This document shows positions 24,949 to 33,552 of a stretch of 64,000 bases of DNA, one piece after another. The stretch's first letter is position 1. The number at the start of each line of letters is the position of its first letter. The position numbers and the translations under genes are program-made. The notes beneath the pieces are model-generated. The model was not told the DNA's origin. It did no database searches and saw only the letters and a list, made by a program, of their open reading frames with translations. Origin of the DNA: Variovorax paradoxus (GTDB taxonomy: Bacteria; Pseudomonadota; Gammaproteobacteria; Burkholderiales; Burkholderiaceae_C); assembly GCF_030815975.1 (NCBI RefSeq), contig NZ_JAUSXL010000002.1:3584501-3648500 (forward strand). The letters run 5' to 3'.

Positions 24949-26187
24949 CTACGCGTACGAGCGCTCGATGCCACTGGCAGCCGCATCCCGGCTCCCGCTC
25001 AATCTTGCCTGCAGAATGGCCAGGAGCGCCAGCACCGGCAAGGCCAGTTCGAGGATCTCCTCGAAGCTGAGCATCAGGTAGCCGCGAAGGGCCGCGGAAG
25101 AAGAAGAACCAGCGGTGAACAAATCCGGCGGCGCCGCAGGCGAAGCAGGCAACTGGTCGAGGATGATCGCGGCCCCGATGACCGCCACGAAGGTCAGCGA
25201 AGTGGCGGCTTCCGGGCGCCATTGGCGCCATGAGCGCATCGCGCGGCTGGCCGACCATGCGCGCCTGGCCAGCCATCCGGCTGCGGCCGCAATGCCCGCG
25301 AGGATGGCCGCACCGGCAAACATCCGCGGAAGGGGCGCTTCGAAAATGCCGGCGCCGAAATGCGCCAGATGCCAATCCGCCTCGCGCGCCGCAAAGGCAA
25401 GAAGCAGGACGCCGATGGCCGTGCGGTCCAGGCGCGAGAGAGATTCCAGGCGAACCATCAGGAGGCAAAGCACCGCGGCCAGGTACAGGAGCACCGTGCC
25501 TTTCTCGACCGGCCCGTCTTCCTCCAGCATGCCCGGACCGATCATGCCGGGTGTGTTCGAGCCGACCCATGCGGCGGCGAGCACGAACACCAGCACCAGG
25601 CAAGGTCCGGCCCTGCCGTCGGCCAAGGCGCGCAGCGGCCGCGCGAGAGCTGCTGCAGCCTGGGGAGCGAGCCTCGGTGCCGCAGCCTGCAGCGCAAGCA
25701 GCGCGGCGGCAATGCCCGCCCCCAGCAGCGCGCCTGCAGCGACATCGAACGGAAAATGAATGCCGACGTAAACACGCGCCCAGCACGTGGCGATGGCCGC
25801 GGCAAGAATGACGAGCCCCACGTCGCGCATCGGGCGTCGCAGCAAGAGCGTGAAGGCCATGGCGAACATCACCGAGGCATGCGTGCTGGGCAGCCCCGCG
25901 CGCAGCCCGTGCGGGACATGCGCAGGGCTCAGCCCCATCATGAAAGGACGTGGCAGGCCCACGGCGGCGGCGATCTCCTGCGAGATCAGGGAGGCCGCTC
26001 CTCCGGCCGCCAGCACCGCCAGCACGCAAGGCCGTTCCGCAACACGCCGCCACGCGGCCCAGGCAAGAACGGCCGCGCATGCCCACGACGAGCCCAGCGC
26101 GATGGCCGATGCGAACCGAAGCACCGCGGGCGAGGGAGAGAAGCCTGCCGCGAGTGCATCGAAGAGGGCGAGATTCAGTGGGTGCAT
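24949..26187 (-). CDS. PAP2-family membrane phosphatase with extended C-terminal membrane region
   Basis: A 412-residue integral membrane protein. The N-terminal half has the three PAP2 phosphatase motifs: a degenerate first motif ending GLPRPF, PSTHAS for the PSGH box, and ARVYVGIHFPFD for the SRxxxxxHxxxD box. These fit hydrolysis of undecaprenyl pyrophosphate or phosphatidyl phosphates at the membrane. The C-terminal half adds several more hydrophobic segments not found in minimal PAP2 enzymes. It is the first chromosomal gene beyond the island boundary and points toward it. Its link to the siderophore genes is only positional. Confidence 0.8.
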   Translation of the reverse strand: MHPLNLALFDALAAGFSPSPAVLRFASAIALGSSWACAAVLAWAAWRRVAERPCVLAVLAAGGAASLISQEIAAAVGLPRPFMMGLSPAHVPHGLRAGLPSTHASVMFAMAFTLLLRRPMRDVGLVILAAAIATCWARVYVGIHFPFDVAAGALLGAGIAAALLALQAAAPRLAPQAAAALARPLRALADGRAGPCLVLVFVLAAAWVGSNTPGMIGPGMLEEDGPVEKGTVLLYLAAVLCLLMVRLESLSRLDRTAIGVLLLAFAAREADWHLAHFGAGIFEAPLPRMFAGAAILAGIAAAAGWLARRAWSASRAMRSWRQWRPEAATSLTFVAVIGAAIILDQLPASPAAPPDLFTAGSSSSAALRGYLMLSFEEILELALPVLALLAILQARLSGSRDAAASGIERSYA

Positions 26188-26270
26188 CCTTTTGGTTTCA
26201 CTTTCCTTGCGCGTTCGAGCCGTTCATGCGGAAGCATGTGGGATGCATCGTAAAACGACCTTCGCCCAGA

Positions 26271-27566
26271 TCAACCGATGCGCTCGACCCCGCACCAGCG
26301 CGCCATGAACACCGCCAGCACGGCGCTCACCTGCATCAGGCTGTCGATCGAAACCCATTCGTCGATGCCGTGGATGCTGGAGCCCGTGGGGCCATAGCAG
26401 ACCGCAGGAGTCTGCCCGTAGATGTTGAAGAATTTCGCGTCCGTCGTGCCCGTGAAGGCCGTGGGTTCGAGTGCCTGCCCGACGATGTCCTGGTGGCATT
26501 TCGAAAGCTCGGTGACGATCGGCGAACCCAGGTCGAGGTCGAACCCGTCGGCTTGGAAGCCTTCGTAAATCAGCTGGTAGCGCAGGCTCTCGCGGGCCGG
26601 ATGCGCGGCGTACGCGGAAGCCAGCACGGTCTCGACTTCGGCCTTGGCGCGGGCCACGTTCATGTCGGGATAGAAGCCGATGCGAATGTCGCTGCGGCAG
26701 GCCGAGGGAACCGACGAAGCCCATTCGCCGCCCTGGATCTTTCCGAGGTTGAAGTTGATGGGATGCGGGTGGTGCGCGTAGCTTCGATAGCGATTGGCAG
26801 GCTCGTTCCAGCGCTGCTCGAGCTTCTTGAGTTCCGAAAAAAGGTACAGCGAGAAATCGGTGGCGCCGACTCCGGTCTGCGCCACCGAGGCATGCACGGG
26901 CTTGCCCAGCACCTCGAGCGCGAACCACAGCACGCCCATCTGGCAGGTCATCACGCCGCCGAGCGGCTCGGGGATGATGGCCGCATCGGCGCGATAGCCC
27001 TCGGCCAGGCAGGCCAGCGCGCCGTTGCCCGTGCACTCCTCTTCCACCACCGACTGAAAATACACCGGCGATGCCGGTTCGAGGCCCAGCGACTGCAGCG
27101 CCGCATACGCCATGGTGTACGCCGCAATGCCGGCCTTCATGTCGGCCGAACCGCGGCCGTAGAGTCGGTCCCCCTCGATCACGGGTTTGAAAGGCGGATG
27201 CTTCCAGAGCACTTCGGCGCCGGTCGGCACCACGTCGATGTGGCCGTTGAAGATCAGCGAGCGGCCCTTCTGCGGCCCGCGGGGCTGGTGAATGCCCACG
27301 ACGTTGGTGCGCCCCTCGTACGAGACGATGGACGGCGAGTAGCCCGGATGCTGACGGATCTTTTGCTCGTCGATCTCGAACTGGTGCACGTGCAGGCCCA
27401 GCTTCGCGAAGGACTTGGCCATGAAGGCTTGCGCGCCTTGCTCGTGTCCCAGCAGCGAAGGATGCGCGACGAGCTGCTCGAGCATTCGAACGGCCGGCGC
27501 GCGCAGCGCGTGGGCCGCCTCCACGATGGCGGCTTCGCTGATTGGATCTTCGGTGAGCTTGGGCAT
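26271..27566 (-). CDS. M20-family metallopeptidase/deacylase (ArgE/DapE-like)
   Basis: A 431-residue zinc hydrolase. Metal and catalytic motifs are FNGHIDVVP (His and catalytic Asp), GRGSADMKAG (bridging Asp), VVEEECTGNG (general base Glu pair) and the C-terminal SIHGIDEWV His. A dimerisation domain lies between (KPVHASVAQTGVGATDFS). The family removes acyl or aminoacyl groups from amino acids. It lies directly downstream of the siderophore receptor gene on the same strand, so it might trim or recycle the acylated peptide siderophore; a general amino-acid role is equally possible. Confidence 0.85.
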   Translation of the reverse strand: MPKLTEDPISEAAIVEAAHALRAPAVRMLEQLVAHPSLLGHEQGAQAFMAKSFAKLGLHVHQFEIDEQKIRQHPGYSPSIVSYEGRTNVVGIHQPRGPQKGRSLIFNGHIDVVPTGAEVLWKHPPFKPVIEGDRLYGRGSADMKAGIAAYTMAYAALQSLGLEPASPVYFQSVVEEECTGNGALACLAEGYRADAAIIPEPLGGVMTCQMGVLWFALEVLGKPVHASVAQTGVGATDFSLYLFSELKKLEQRWNEPANRYRSYAHHPHPINFNLGKIQGGEWASSVPSACRSDIRIGFYPDMNVARAKAEVETVLASAYAAHPARESLRYQLIYEGFQADGFDLDLGSPIVTELSKCHQDIVGQALEPTAFTGTTDAKFFNIYGQTPAVCYGPTGSSIHGIDEWVSIDSLMQVSAVLAVFMARWCGVERIG

Positions 27567-27582
27567 GGAGTCGGGGCCGCCT

Positions 27583-27647
27583 GCGTTGGCGGCGCTGGAA
27601 GAAGAAGGTCATTCTTCCACGCCCGGCGGGCGCCGCCCAGCCAACGC
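27583..27647. terminator. Long two-part hairpin between receptor and M20 genes
   Basis: The outer arms GCGTTGGC (27583-27590) and GCCAACGC (27640-27647) enclose an inner hairpin GGAAGAA (27597-27603)/TTCTTCC (27612-27618). It fills the gap immediately after the receptor stop on the minus strand and just before the M20 start. No T-run follows, so a partial terminator, attenuator or mRNA-stability element is more likely than a classical terminator. Confidence 0.5.
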
Positions 27648-27648
27648 C

Positions 27649-29850
27649 CTAGAAGTCCAGCTTGGCGCTCAGGCTGAAGGTGCGCGGATCGCCGGGCTTG
27701 ATGTAGTTGTCGTACTGGTATTCCCAGTAGCGCCTGTTCGTCAGGTTGTTCACCGCCACCCGGAAGGTGGCGTCGTGGCCGCCGAGGCGCGTCGAATAGC
27801 TCGCGCCGATGTTCGCGACGGCATAGCCGGGGAGCCTGAGCTGGTTCGAGGCATTGAGCATGGTGCTGCCCGTGTACTTCGCGTCGGCCGAGAGCTTCAG
27901 GCCCGGCACCTGCGGCACCGCATACGACACCTGCGCCGTGGCCACGAAGTTGGGTGCGCCCGCCACGCGGTTGCCGATGTTGTCGTTGCCGCGCCGGTAC
28001 GAGCTGTCGAGGAACATCAGGTTGCCGCCGATCTGCCACTGCGATCCCAGGCGCGTGGAAGCGGCCAGTTCCAGGCCCTGGTAGATCGACTGGCCGTTCT
28101 GCACCAGCACGTTGGCGCTGTTGGCGTATTCGGCGCCGCGCTCGATGCGGAACAGCGCGGCCGTCGCGCTCCAGCGCTCGCGGTCGGTCTTGATGCCCAG
28201 CTCGTACTGCTTGCTCTTGAGTGGCTTGAGCAGCTCGCCTTCATTCGCATAGAGGTTGCTGACCGAGCTGCCCTGCTCGAGCGATTCGACATAGCTGGTG
28301 TAGAGCGTGGTGTCCGGCGCGGGCTTGAACATCAGCGCCAGCGTGGGCGTCAGCACGCCTTTCTTGGCGTACTCCGAGGTCTTGGCGCCGTTGGTGCCGT
28401 AGCCGCTCTGTTCGTAGTTGGTGCTGCGCAGGCCGGCCAGCACCGACCAGCGGTCCGACAGCTTGATGGTGTCGCTCGCGAAGACCGCGCGCTGCACGAT
28501 GTCGCTGTTGCGGTAGAGCGCGAGGTCGGTCGTGCTGGCATAGGCATTGGTGTTCTGCCCGAAGATGCTGCCGGTGCCGATCCACTGGTAGACGCTGTTG
28601 CTGCTGTAGTCGTTGACCTGCTTCTGCCACGACGCGCCCAGCGTCAGCTGGTGCTCGATGCTGCCGGTGCGCAGCTTGCCTTCGGCCATGGCCTGCCATT
28701 GGTCGAAGCGATGGCCCTCGCGGGTGTCGGAGCGGTAGTCGTCGTAGGTGCCGCTCGCATCCTGCAGGTAAAGAATGCCCTCGTTGCGGCTGCGCTTGGA
28801 AGTGCTGTGGCTGTAGCTGGTGCTCAGGGTCCAGTCGGGCGTCAGCTTGTACTGCAAGCCCGTCGAGTAGAGCTGCAGATCGGTGGCGAGGTGCTGCCCG
28901 GGGCCCAGGAGCCGCTGGTCGTCGCCGCGCACGGCGGTGGGCAAGCGGCTGCCGGTGTACGCGCTGGTGGAGATCGACGGCGTCTGGTCCGTGGACTTGC
29001 GCTTCTGGTACAGCGCGTCGAAGGTCCAGGTCAGGTCGCGCGTCAGCCTGGCGTCGAGCGCCAGCGACACCGAATCGCGGCGGATGCCGCCGTCGTTGAA
29101 GGTCTTGCCTTCCTCGTGCGTCGCGTTGAGCCGATAGCCGAACCGGTCGTCGGCGCCGAAGCGCCCGCCCAGGTCGACATGCTCGCTCCAGATGCTGCTG
29201 GACTTGTAGCCGATGTCGATGCTCCGCACCGGCTGGTCGGTCGGCTTCTTGGTCACGTAGTTCACGATGCCTCCCGGCGAGCCGAAGCCGTACATGAAGC
29301 CCGACGATCCCTTGAGCAGTTCGATCTGCTCGAAGTGCTCGTAGGGCAGCGTGATGGCGTAGCTCAGGAAGGGCTTGCCGTCCATCCGGTAGCCGTTCTG
29401 CCAGTCCAGCGGCAGGCCGCGCACGGTGATGTAGCTGGCCCAGCTGCTGTAGGCGCCGCTGTTGTCGGAGACCGAGGCATCGAGCGCGAACACGTCGCCC
29501 AGCTTGGACACCTGGCGCTCCGCCAGGTCTTCGCTCCTGACCACGGTGGTGGAGAAGGGCGTTTCAAGCTGCGTGCGCGCGCCCAGGGCGCCGCTGCTCA
29601 CCTTGGCGCCGAGATGCTGGGGCGTTGTTTCTTCCACCGCGGTGGCCGTGACGGTCGGCAGCGCGGCGGCGGCCTTGTCGGTGGCTTCCTGGGCATAGGC
29701 ACGGCCGCTCTGGGCGGCTGCGCACAGGACCAGCAGCGTGGCGCCGGTGCCCAGGCCGAGCGTCGAGTGCTTGAAGGAAGGGAAGGGGACGATTCTTGGT
29801 GCCGGGCGAGCGACGGCTGGCGCCGCGCCCTTGAGTCTTGGGTTCAACAA
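27649..29850 (-). CDS. TonB-dependent siderophore receptor
   Basis: A 733-residue outer-membrane receptor with a long signal sequence ending near AYA-QE. The plug domain (TTVVRSEDLAERQVSKLGDV, then YITVRGLPLDWQNGYRMDGKP, EQIELLKGSSGFMYGFGSPGGIVNYVTKKP) and a 22-strand-type barrel end in the aromatic C-terminus (TFSLSAKLDF), as in FhuE/FoxA/FpvA-like ferric siderophore receptors. No N-terminal signalling domain of the FecA type is evident, so it probably does not talk to a sigma/anti-sigma pair. A Fur-box-like site lies directly upstream. It most likely imports the siderophore made by the adjacent NRPS/PKS genes. Confidence 0.93.
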   Translation of the reverse strand: MLNPRLKGAAPAVARPAPRIVPFPSFKHSTLGLGTGATLLVLCAAAQSGRAYAQEATDKAAAALPTVTATAVEETTPQHLGAKVSSGALGARTQLETPFSTTVVRSEDLAERQVSKLGDVFALDASVSDNSGAYSSWASYITVRGLPLDWQNGYRMDGKPFLSYAITLPYEHFEQIELLKGSSGFMYGFGSPGGIVNYVTKKPTDQPVRSIDIGYKSSSIWSEHVDLGGRFGADDRFGYRLNATHEEGKTFNDGGIRRDSVSLALDARLTRDLTWTFDALYQKRKSTDQTPSISTSAYTGSRLPTAVRGDDQRLLGPGQHLATDLQLYSTGLQYKLTPDWTLSTSYSHSTSKRSRNEGILYLQDASGTYDDYRSDTREGHRFDQWQAMAEGKLRTGSIEHQLTLGASWQKQVNDYSSNSVYQWIGTGSIFGQNTNAYASTTDLALYRNSDIVQRAVFASDTIKLSDRWSVLAGLRSTNYEQSGYGTNGAKTSEYAKKGVLTPTLALMFKPAPDTTLYTSYVESLEQGSSVSNLYANEGELLKPLKSKQYELGIKTDRERWSATAALFRIERGAEYANSANVLVQNGQSIYQGLELAASTRLGSQWQIGGNLMFLDSSYRRGNDNIGNRVAGAPNFVATAQVSYAVPQVPGLKLSADAKYTGSTMLNASNQLRLPGYAVANIGASYSTRLGGHDATFRVAVNNLTNRRYWEYQYDNYIKPGDPRTFSLSAKLDF

Positions 29851-29864
29851 TTGCTATCTCTGGA

Positions 29865-29890
29865 GATAAATAGCAATCATTATCATTCAT
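29865..29890 (-). promoter_or_regulatory. Fur-box-like site upstream of the receptor gene
   Basis: On the minus strand this reads ATGAATGATAATGATTGCTA followed by TTTATC, close to overlapping Fur hexamers (GATAAT/ATTATC type). It ends about 15 bases from the ATG of the receptor gene. The 15-base core AATGATTGCTATTTA recurs with two changes upstream of the sigma factor gene. The site predicts repression in iron-rich cells. Confidence 0.75.
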
Positions 29891-29944
29891 GAGTTGGGAG
29901 GAATCTTGTAGAACTTCCGGATTGCCCCGGGGTTTTCCGGTGCG

Positions 29945-31738
29945 TCAACGCAGCAGGCCAGCCACCATGTTGACCGCGCCTTGATAGTTCTCGCGCGCAT
30001 GGCGGCGCTCGAATTCGTGCAGCCGCGCAGCAAGTCCGGCTTGCTGCGCCGTCACGCCCGCCGGCAGCGCGCGCACGGCCGATGCCTGCGCCAGCGCGTG
30101 CTCCAGATCCTTGGCCATGTGCTGCGAAAGCGGCCAGCCGGCGCCCAATGGCTCCAGCCGCCAATCGGCCCAGTCATGGATGCGAAAACTGCCATCCTCT
30201 TCCCTGAAGACTGCATTGCTGGAGAGGTGGGGCAGCATCAGCTGCAGCGGCATGGCCTGCATCGCCTGTACCAGGGAGGGCCAGGCGAGCCGCAGCGATT
30301 CGATGGCGTCCGCCTGCGCCTTGTTGCGGGCGGCGGCTTCCAGCAATGCGTCGAAGCGGATGTGCGCAAGCCGCTCCGGCAGCAGGGCGCGCGAGCGGCG
30401 GTAGCGCTCGACAAGGCCGGGCGGTGGCTCGAACGCCATCAGCCGGATGCGCAATGCCGAGACGCCCTGCGCATATTCCGTTCCGTTCGTGCGCCGGGAT
30501 TGGGTGTTCCAGCGCATCAGGTGGCAGGCAAAGCCGCTCACGCGCGTCTTGCCGAGCCATTCGAAAGTCGGCAGTCCGGCCGCGCCAAGGTCCAGCAGAT
30601 CGGCTTCCTGTTGGGCCGCCGCGTCGCGCGCGTGATCCAAGAGCTTGAAGAGAAAGCCATGGCTCGCACCACCTTCGCCGCCGAACGGCCTCACGAACAG
30701 TGCCTTGATGTTGCCGGCACCCAGGGTCCGGGTCTGCACGTCCAGCCGCATGCCGTCGAGCGGCAGGCCGAGCTGCGCGCGGAGGATCTCGCGCATCCAT
30801 TGCTCGCGCCGGGCCGGTTCCAGCAGCTCGTCGAATGGGCCGCGAACCGCCGCGGGTGCCTGCCACTGCACGCCGGGCAGGAAGAGGGCGCGAACCTGGC
30901 TGCGCTGCCTGTCCAGCGCGGCGAAGTGAAGCACTACGAAGGCGATCTGCTGCAATGCCTGGCGCAGAAGAATCAGTGCCACCAGCACCATGAAGAGCGG
31001 CGGCAGCGCATCGTGCCAGTATTGCCAGACCACGAAGGCCAGCGCGAAGAAGAATCCACCCTGCACGAACCCGCTCATCAGGCGGTTGAGCGCATCGCGC
31101 ACGCCATGTGCCAGGCTCGGCCGCCACGCAATGGCGACGTGCAGGGCCAACGGCACGAGGCCGCACCACAGCAGCGCCGCCAGCAGCATGGCGGGGTACA
31201 GAGCGGCCAATGCCGCCATGGCCAGGCCGGCGAACACCAGGGCGGCGGCGCTGCGCAGCAGGCGTTGATAGGCTTGCCGCGCGGTCTTCGACTGGTTGTT
31301 GAACAGGCCCGTTTTCTCGCTGGCTTGCCATTGCTGCTGCGCGCCGCGCTCGCACAGCCAGCCGATGAGCTTCTCGGCCGCCAGATGCAGTACATAGGCC
31401 GCGACGATGGCGCCGCCGACGAGCAGCACCTGGGTCTTCTGCGGCATGTCGGAAAGGGTTCGCGGCAGCAGCGTGGGCACCTGGGAGCCGGTCAGCATGA
31501 CGACGAGCTTCCACGGCAGCCAGAGCGTCATCAGCAGGCTCAGCTGCGATGCGAGGACCGTTCCCACGACCAGGACCACATGGCCCGGCGTGTGGGCCAG
31601 CAGGATGCGGTAGACCGGCAGGCATGAGCGCACGGCGCGCAGCATGGCGGGGTACATCCCGGCAGGCCGGTCAGGTGCCTCGATCGCGATGCCCATCAGT
31701 GCAGGGCTGGCGCGGCCTGAAAGGTGCAGACAAGGCAT
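29945..31738 (-). CDS. Unrecognised membrane protein: ABC-exporter-like helices plus kinase-like C-terminus
   Basis: The frame codes up to 597 residues; starts at MYPAMLRAVRS (31657) or MLRAVRS (31645) would be shorter and are plausible. The first half has about five membrane helices laid out like an ABC exporter transmembrane domain, but there is no Walker A or signature motif. The second half is soluble; near its end it has PHLSSNAVFREEDGSFRIHD followed by WADW, which resembles the H..N and (I)DW motifs of aminoglycoside/choline-kinase-like folds. I do not recognise the family. It lies upstream of the siderophore receptor, in the same direction, separated by the Fur-box region. A role in envelope or siderophore handling is possible but unsupported. 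Confidence 0.55.
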   Translation of the reverse strand: MPCLHLSGRASPALMGIAIEAPDRPAGMYPAMLRAVRSCLPVYRILLAHTPGHVVLVVGTVLASQLSLLMTLWLPWKLVVMLTGSQVPTLLPRTLSDMPQKTQVLLVGGAIVAAYVLHLAAEKLIGWLCERGAQQQWQASEKTGLFNNQSKTARQAYQRLLRSAAALVFAGLAMAALAALYPAMLLAALLWCGLVPLALHVAIAWRPSLAHGVRDALNRLMSGFVQGGFFFALAFVVWQYWHDALPPLFMVLVALILLRQALQQIAFVVLHFAALDRQRSQVRALFLPGVQWQAPAAVRGPFDELLEPARREQWMREILRAQLGLPLDGMRLDVQTRTLGAGNIKALFVRPFGGEGGASHGFLFKLLDHARDAAAQQEADLLDLGAAGLPTFEWLGKTRVSGFACHLMRWNTQSRRTNGTEYAQGVSALRIRLMAFEPPPGLVERYRRSRALLPERLAHIRFDALLEAAARNKAQADAIESLRLAWPSLVQAMQAMPLQLMLPHLSSNAVFREEDGSFRIHDWADWRLEPLGAGWPLSQHMAKDLEHALAQASAVRALPAGVTAQQAGLAARLHEFERRHARENYQGAVNMVAGLLR

Positions 31739-32061
31739 CTCGCAAGTGGTTCATGGCGGCTTCGCTGGAGGTACTTTCGGCCGGCCGGGACTCATCCGTT
31801 GCGGGGGGCGGCGTACCCGGCGCGCCAGTATGCCATCGGCAACGTCAAGCGGCCGATGCCGCTTCGGGTGCAGCGGCGACAGAGCGGTTTTCCTGCGACA
31901 GGGCCTCGTTCTTCGATGGCTTGACTTCGCGTAGGCCGTTTTCCCAAGTCGGCTTTGGCGGCATTTTGCGGACTTAGCATGGACGTTCGAACAGGCCGCC
32001 GAGGGTCGCGAAAGAAAGCGCCTCGGCCTTTTCATCGTTCCAGCCAGCAAAGGAGAGCGTC
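31739..32061. other. Gene-free divergent interval
   Basis: About 320 bases between the leftward membrane-protein gene and the rightward SYLF lipoprotein gene. I see no conserved frame, RNA or repeat. The AAAGGAGAG ribosome site of the lipoprotein lies at its right end, and promoters for both genes are expected here. Confidence 0.5.
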
Positions 32062-32646
32062 ATGCGATCCATCCAGTTCCGAAGCCTTGCGCTCGCGTGT
32101 GCCGTTGCAATGGGCGGCGCCGCAGTGGTGGGCTGCACCACCACGCGGCCCCAGGACCAGGCCAGCACGGCTTCATCGCGCGCATCGATCGATGCCCAGG
32201 TAGACGCCGCACTGTCCAAGTTGTACGACTCCGTCAAGGGCTCGCGCGAGATCGTCTCCTCATCGAGCGGCGTGCTGGTGTTTCCCGCCGTGGTCGGCGC
32301 CAGCATGGGCATCGGCGCCGAATACGGCCGGGGCGCGCTGCGCGTGAACGGCCGCACGCAGGCCTACTACAGCACCACCGCGGGCTCGATCGGCTTCCAG
32401 GCCGGCGCGCAGTCGAAGGCCGTGATCTATGTGTTCACCACGCAGGCTGCGCTCGACAAGTTCCGCAACAGCAAGGGATGGACGGCAGGCGCCGATGCCA
32501 CCGTGGCCGCCGCAACCATTGGCGCCAACGGCAGCATCGACACCAACACGCTGCGCCAACCCGTGGTCGGCTTCGTGCTGACCAACGTGGGGCTCGAAGC
32601 GGGCGTTTCGCTGTCGGGCGCGAAGATTACAGAGATCCGGCTGTAG
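32062..32646 (+). CDS. SYLF/YSC84-domain lipoprotein
   Basis: The 194-residue protein has a lipoprotein signal with the lipobox VVGC (Cys at about 25). A SYLF lipid-binding domain follows (SREIVSSSSGVLVFPAVVGA, GAEYGRGALRVNGRTQAYYSTT, then GWTAGADATVAAATIGANG). Such proteins are common stress-related outer-membrane lipoproteins in Burkholderiales. AAAGGAG precedes the ATG. It has no evident link to the siderophore locus. Confidence 0.85.
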   Translation: MRSIQFRSLALACAVAMGGAAVVGCTTTRPQDQASTASSRASIDAQVDAALSKLYDSVKGSREIVSSSSGVLVFPAVVGASMGIGAEYGRGALRVNGRTQAYYSTTAGSIGFQAGAQSKAVIYVFTTQAALDKFRNSKGWTAGADATVAAATIGANGSIDTNTLRQPVVGFVLTNVGLEAGVSLSGAKITEIRL

Positions 32647-32676
32647 CAGGCAACCGGCCGGAAGGCCTCGCCTTGG

Positions 32677-33522
32677 TTAGTTCGCCAGCTGCGCCTGCAG
32701 CTCGGCGACTTGCCTGCGCAAGGCATCGTTCTCGGCCGTCAGCTCGGCCACACGCTGCTCCAGCAACTGGAGAGTGTCGGGCTTTGCCGCCTGATCGGCC
32801 GGATTCGAATCAGTGGATTCGGCCGATTCCTCACGTGGCTTGCGCTTGGCCTCGCGAACCCGCTTGGCGGCCTGCCTGAGTTCGTCCTTGCCCGCATTCG
32901 CCGCCGACACCTGCTCTTCCGCAGGCAGGCTGGCCACGGCCGCCGCCGTGTTGATGGAAATCACGCCCGACTTCACGGCCGCCACCAGTTCAGGCGCGGC
33001 CTGCTTCTGGATCTTCTCGATCATCACGACCTGGTTGCTGCTCAGGCGCGCGGCCCTCGCAATGGCTTCGCGGCTGCTCAAGGGAGCAGGCGGGGGCAGG
33101 GCCGCGGCGCTGCCGGCAGACGACTCGGTGGCGGGCGCATCGGCGCCGAAGGGCGCGTCGTCGTCCGGCTGTGCCGTCTTGGCCAGCGCACGCGCACGGC
33201 GCTCGTCGACGATGTCTTTCTTTCGCAGCGCCAGCACGCCGCGCAGGAAGTCCGAGATGCTGCGCCGTCCGAGGTGCTGGTCGATCATCCACAGGTGCAC
33301 ATCCTCGATGGTCTTGAAGCGCGTGTTCTGCACCGTCTGGAACGGCAGCCCGTGCTTCTGGCAGATGCCGTAGCGGTTGTGGCCGTCCACCAGCACGTCG
33401 CCCCACAGCACCAGCGCGTCGCGGCAGCCTTCGGTGAGGATGCTGCGTTCCAGCGCCTCGTGCTCCTCCGGAGTCAATGGATCGATATAGGCTTTGAGTT
33501 CTTCGTTGACGACGATGTTCAT
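32677..33522 (-). CDS. ParB/sulfiredoxin-fold domain protein with C-terminal coiled coil
   Basis: A 281-residue protein. The N-terminus resembles a ParB-like nuclease/CTPase fold (PLTPEEHEALERSILTEGCR, then DALVLWGDVLVDGHNRYGIC), followed by a helix-turn-helix-like stretch (SSREAIARAARLSSNQVVM) and a C-terminal heptad region (LEQRVAELTAENDALRRQVA). It is not paired with a ParA gene and lacks the full ParB box, so a chromosomal-partition role is unlikely. Orphan proteins of this kind act in DNA binding or plasmid-like regulation. It follows the phosphopantetheinyl transferase gene by 30 bases on the same strand. Confidence 0.7.
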   Translation of the reverse strand: MNIVVNEELKAYIDPLTPEEHEALERSILTEGCRDALVLWGDVLVDGHNRYGICQKHGLPFQTVQNTRFKTIEDVHLWMIDQHLGRRSISDFLRGVLALRKKDIVDERRARALAKTAQPDDDAPFGADAPATESSAGSAAALPPPAPLSSREAIARAARLSSNQVVMIEKIQKQAAPELVAAVKSGVISINTAAAVASLPAEEQVSAANAGKDELRQAAKRVREAKRKPREESAESTDSNPADQAAKPDTLQLLEQRVAELTAENDALRRQVAELQAQLAN

Positions 33523-33552
33523 GGGGCAGGGATCGGGGAAAGGGGCGGGATT

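Noticed and set aside
27415..29892. 825-residue plus-strand frame opposite the receptor gene
   Set aside because: It is Val/Ala/Gly/Arg-rich with no domain and mirrors the receptor codons; it is a high-G+C shadow of the TonB-dependent receptor.
32677..33522. Plasmid-type parAB partition locus
   Set aside because: There is no ParA neighbour, the ParB box is incomplete and surrounding genes are chromosomal biosynthesis genes.
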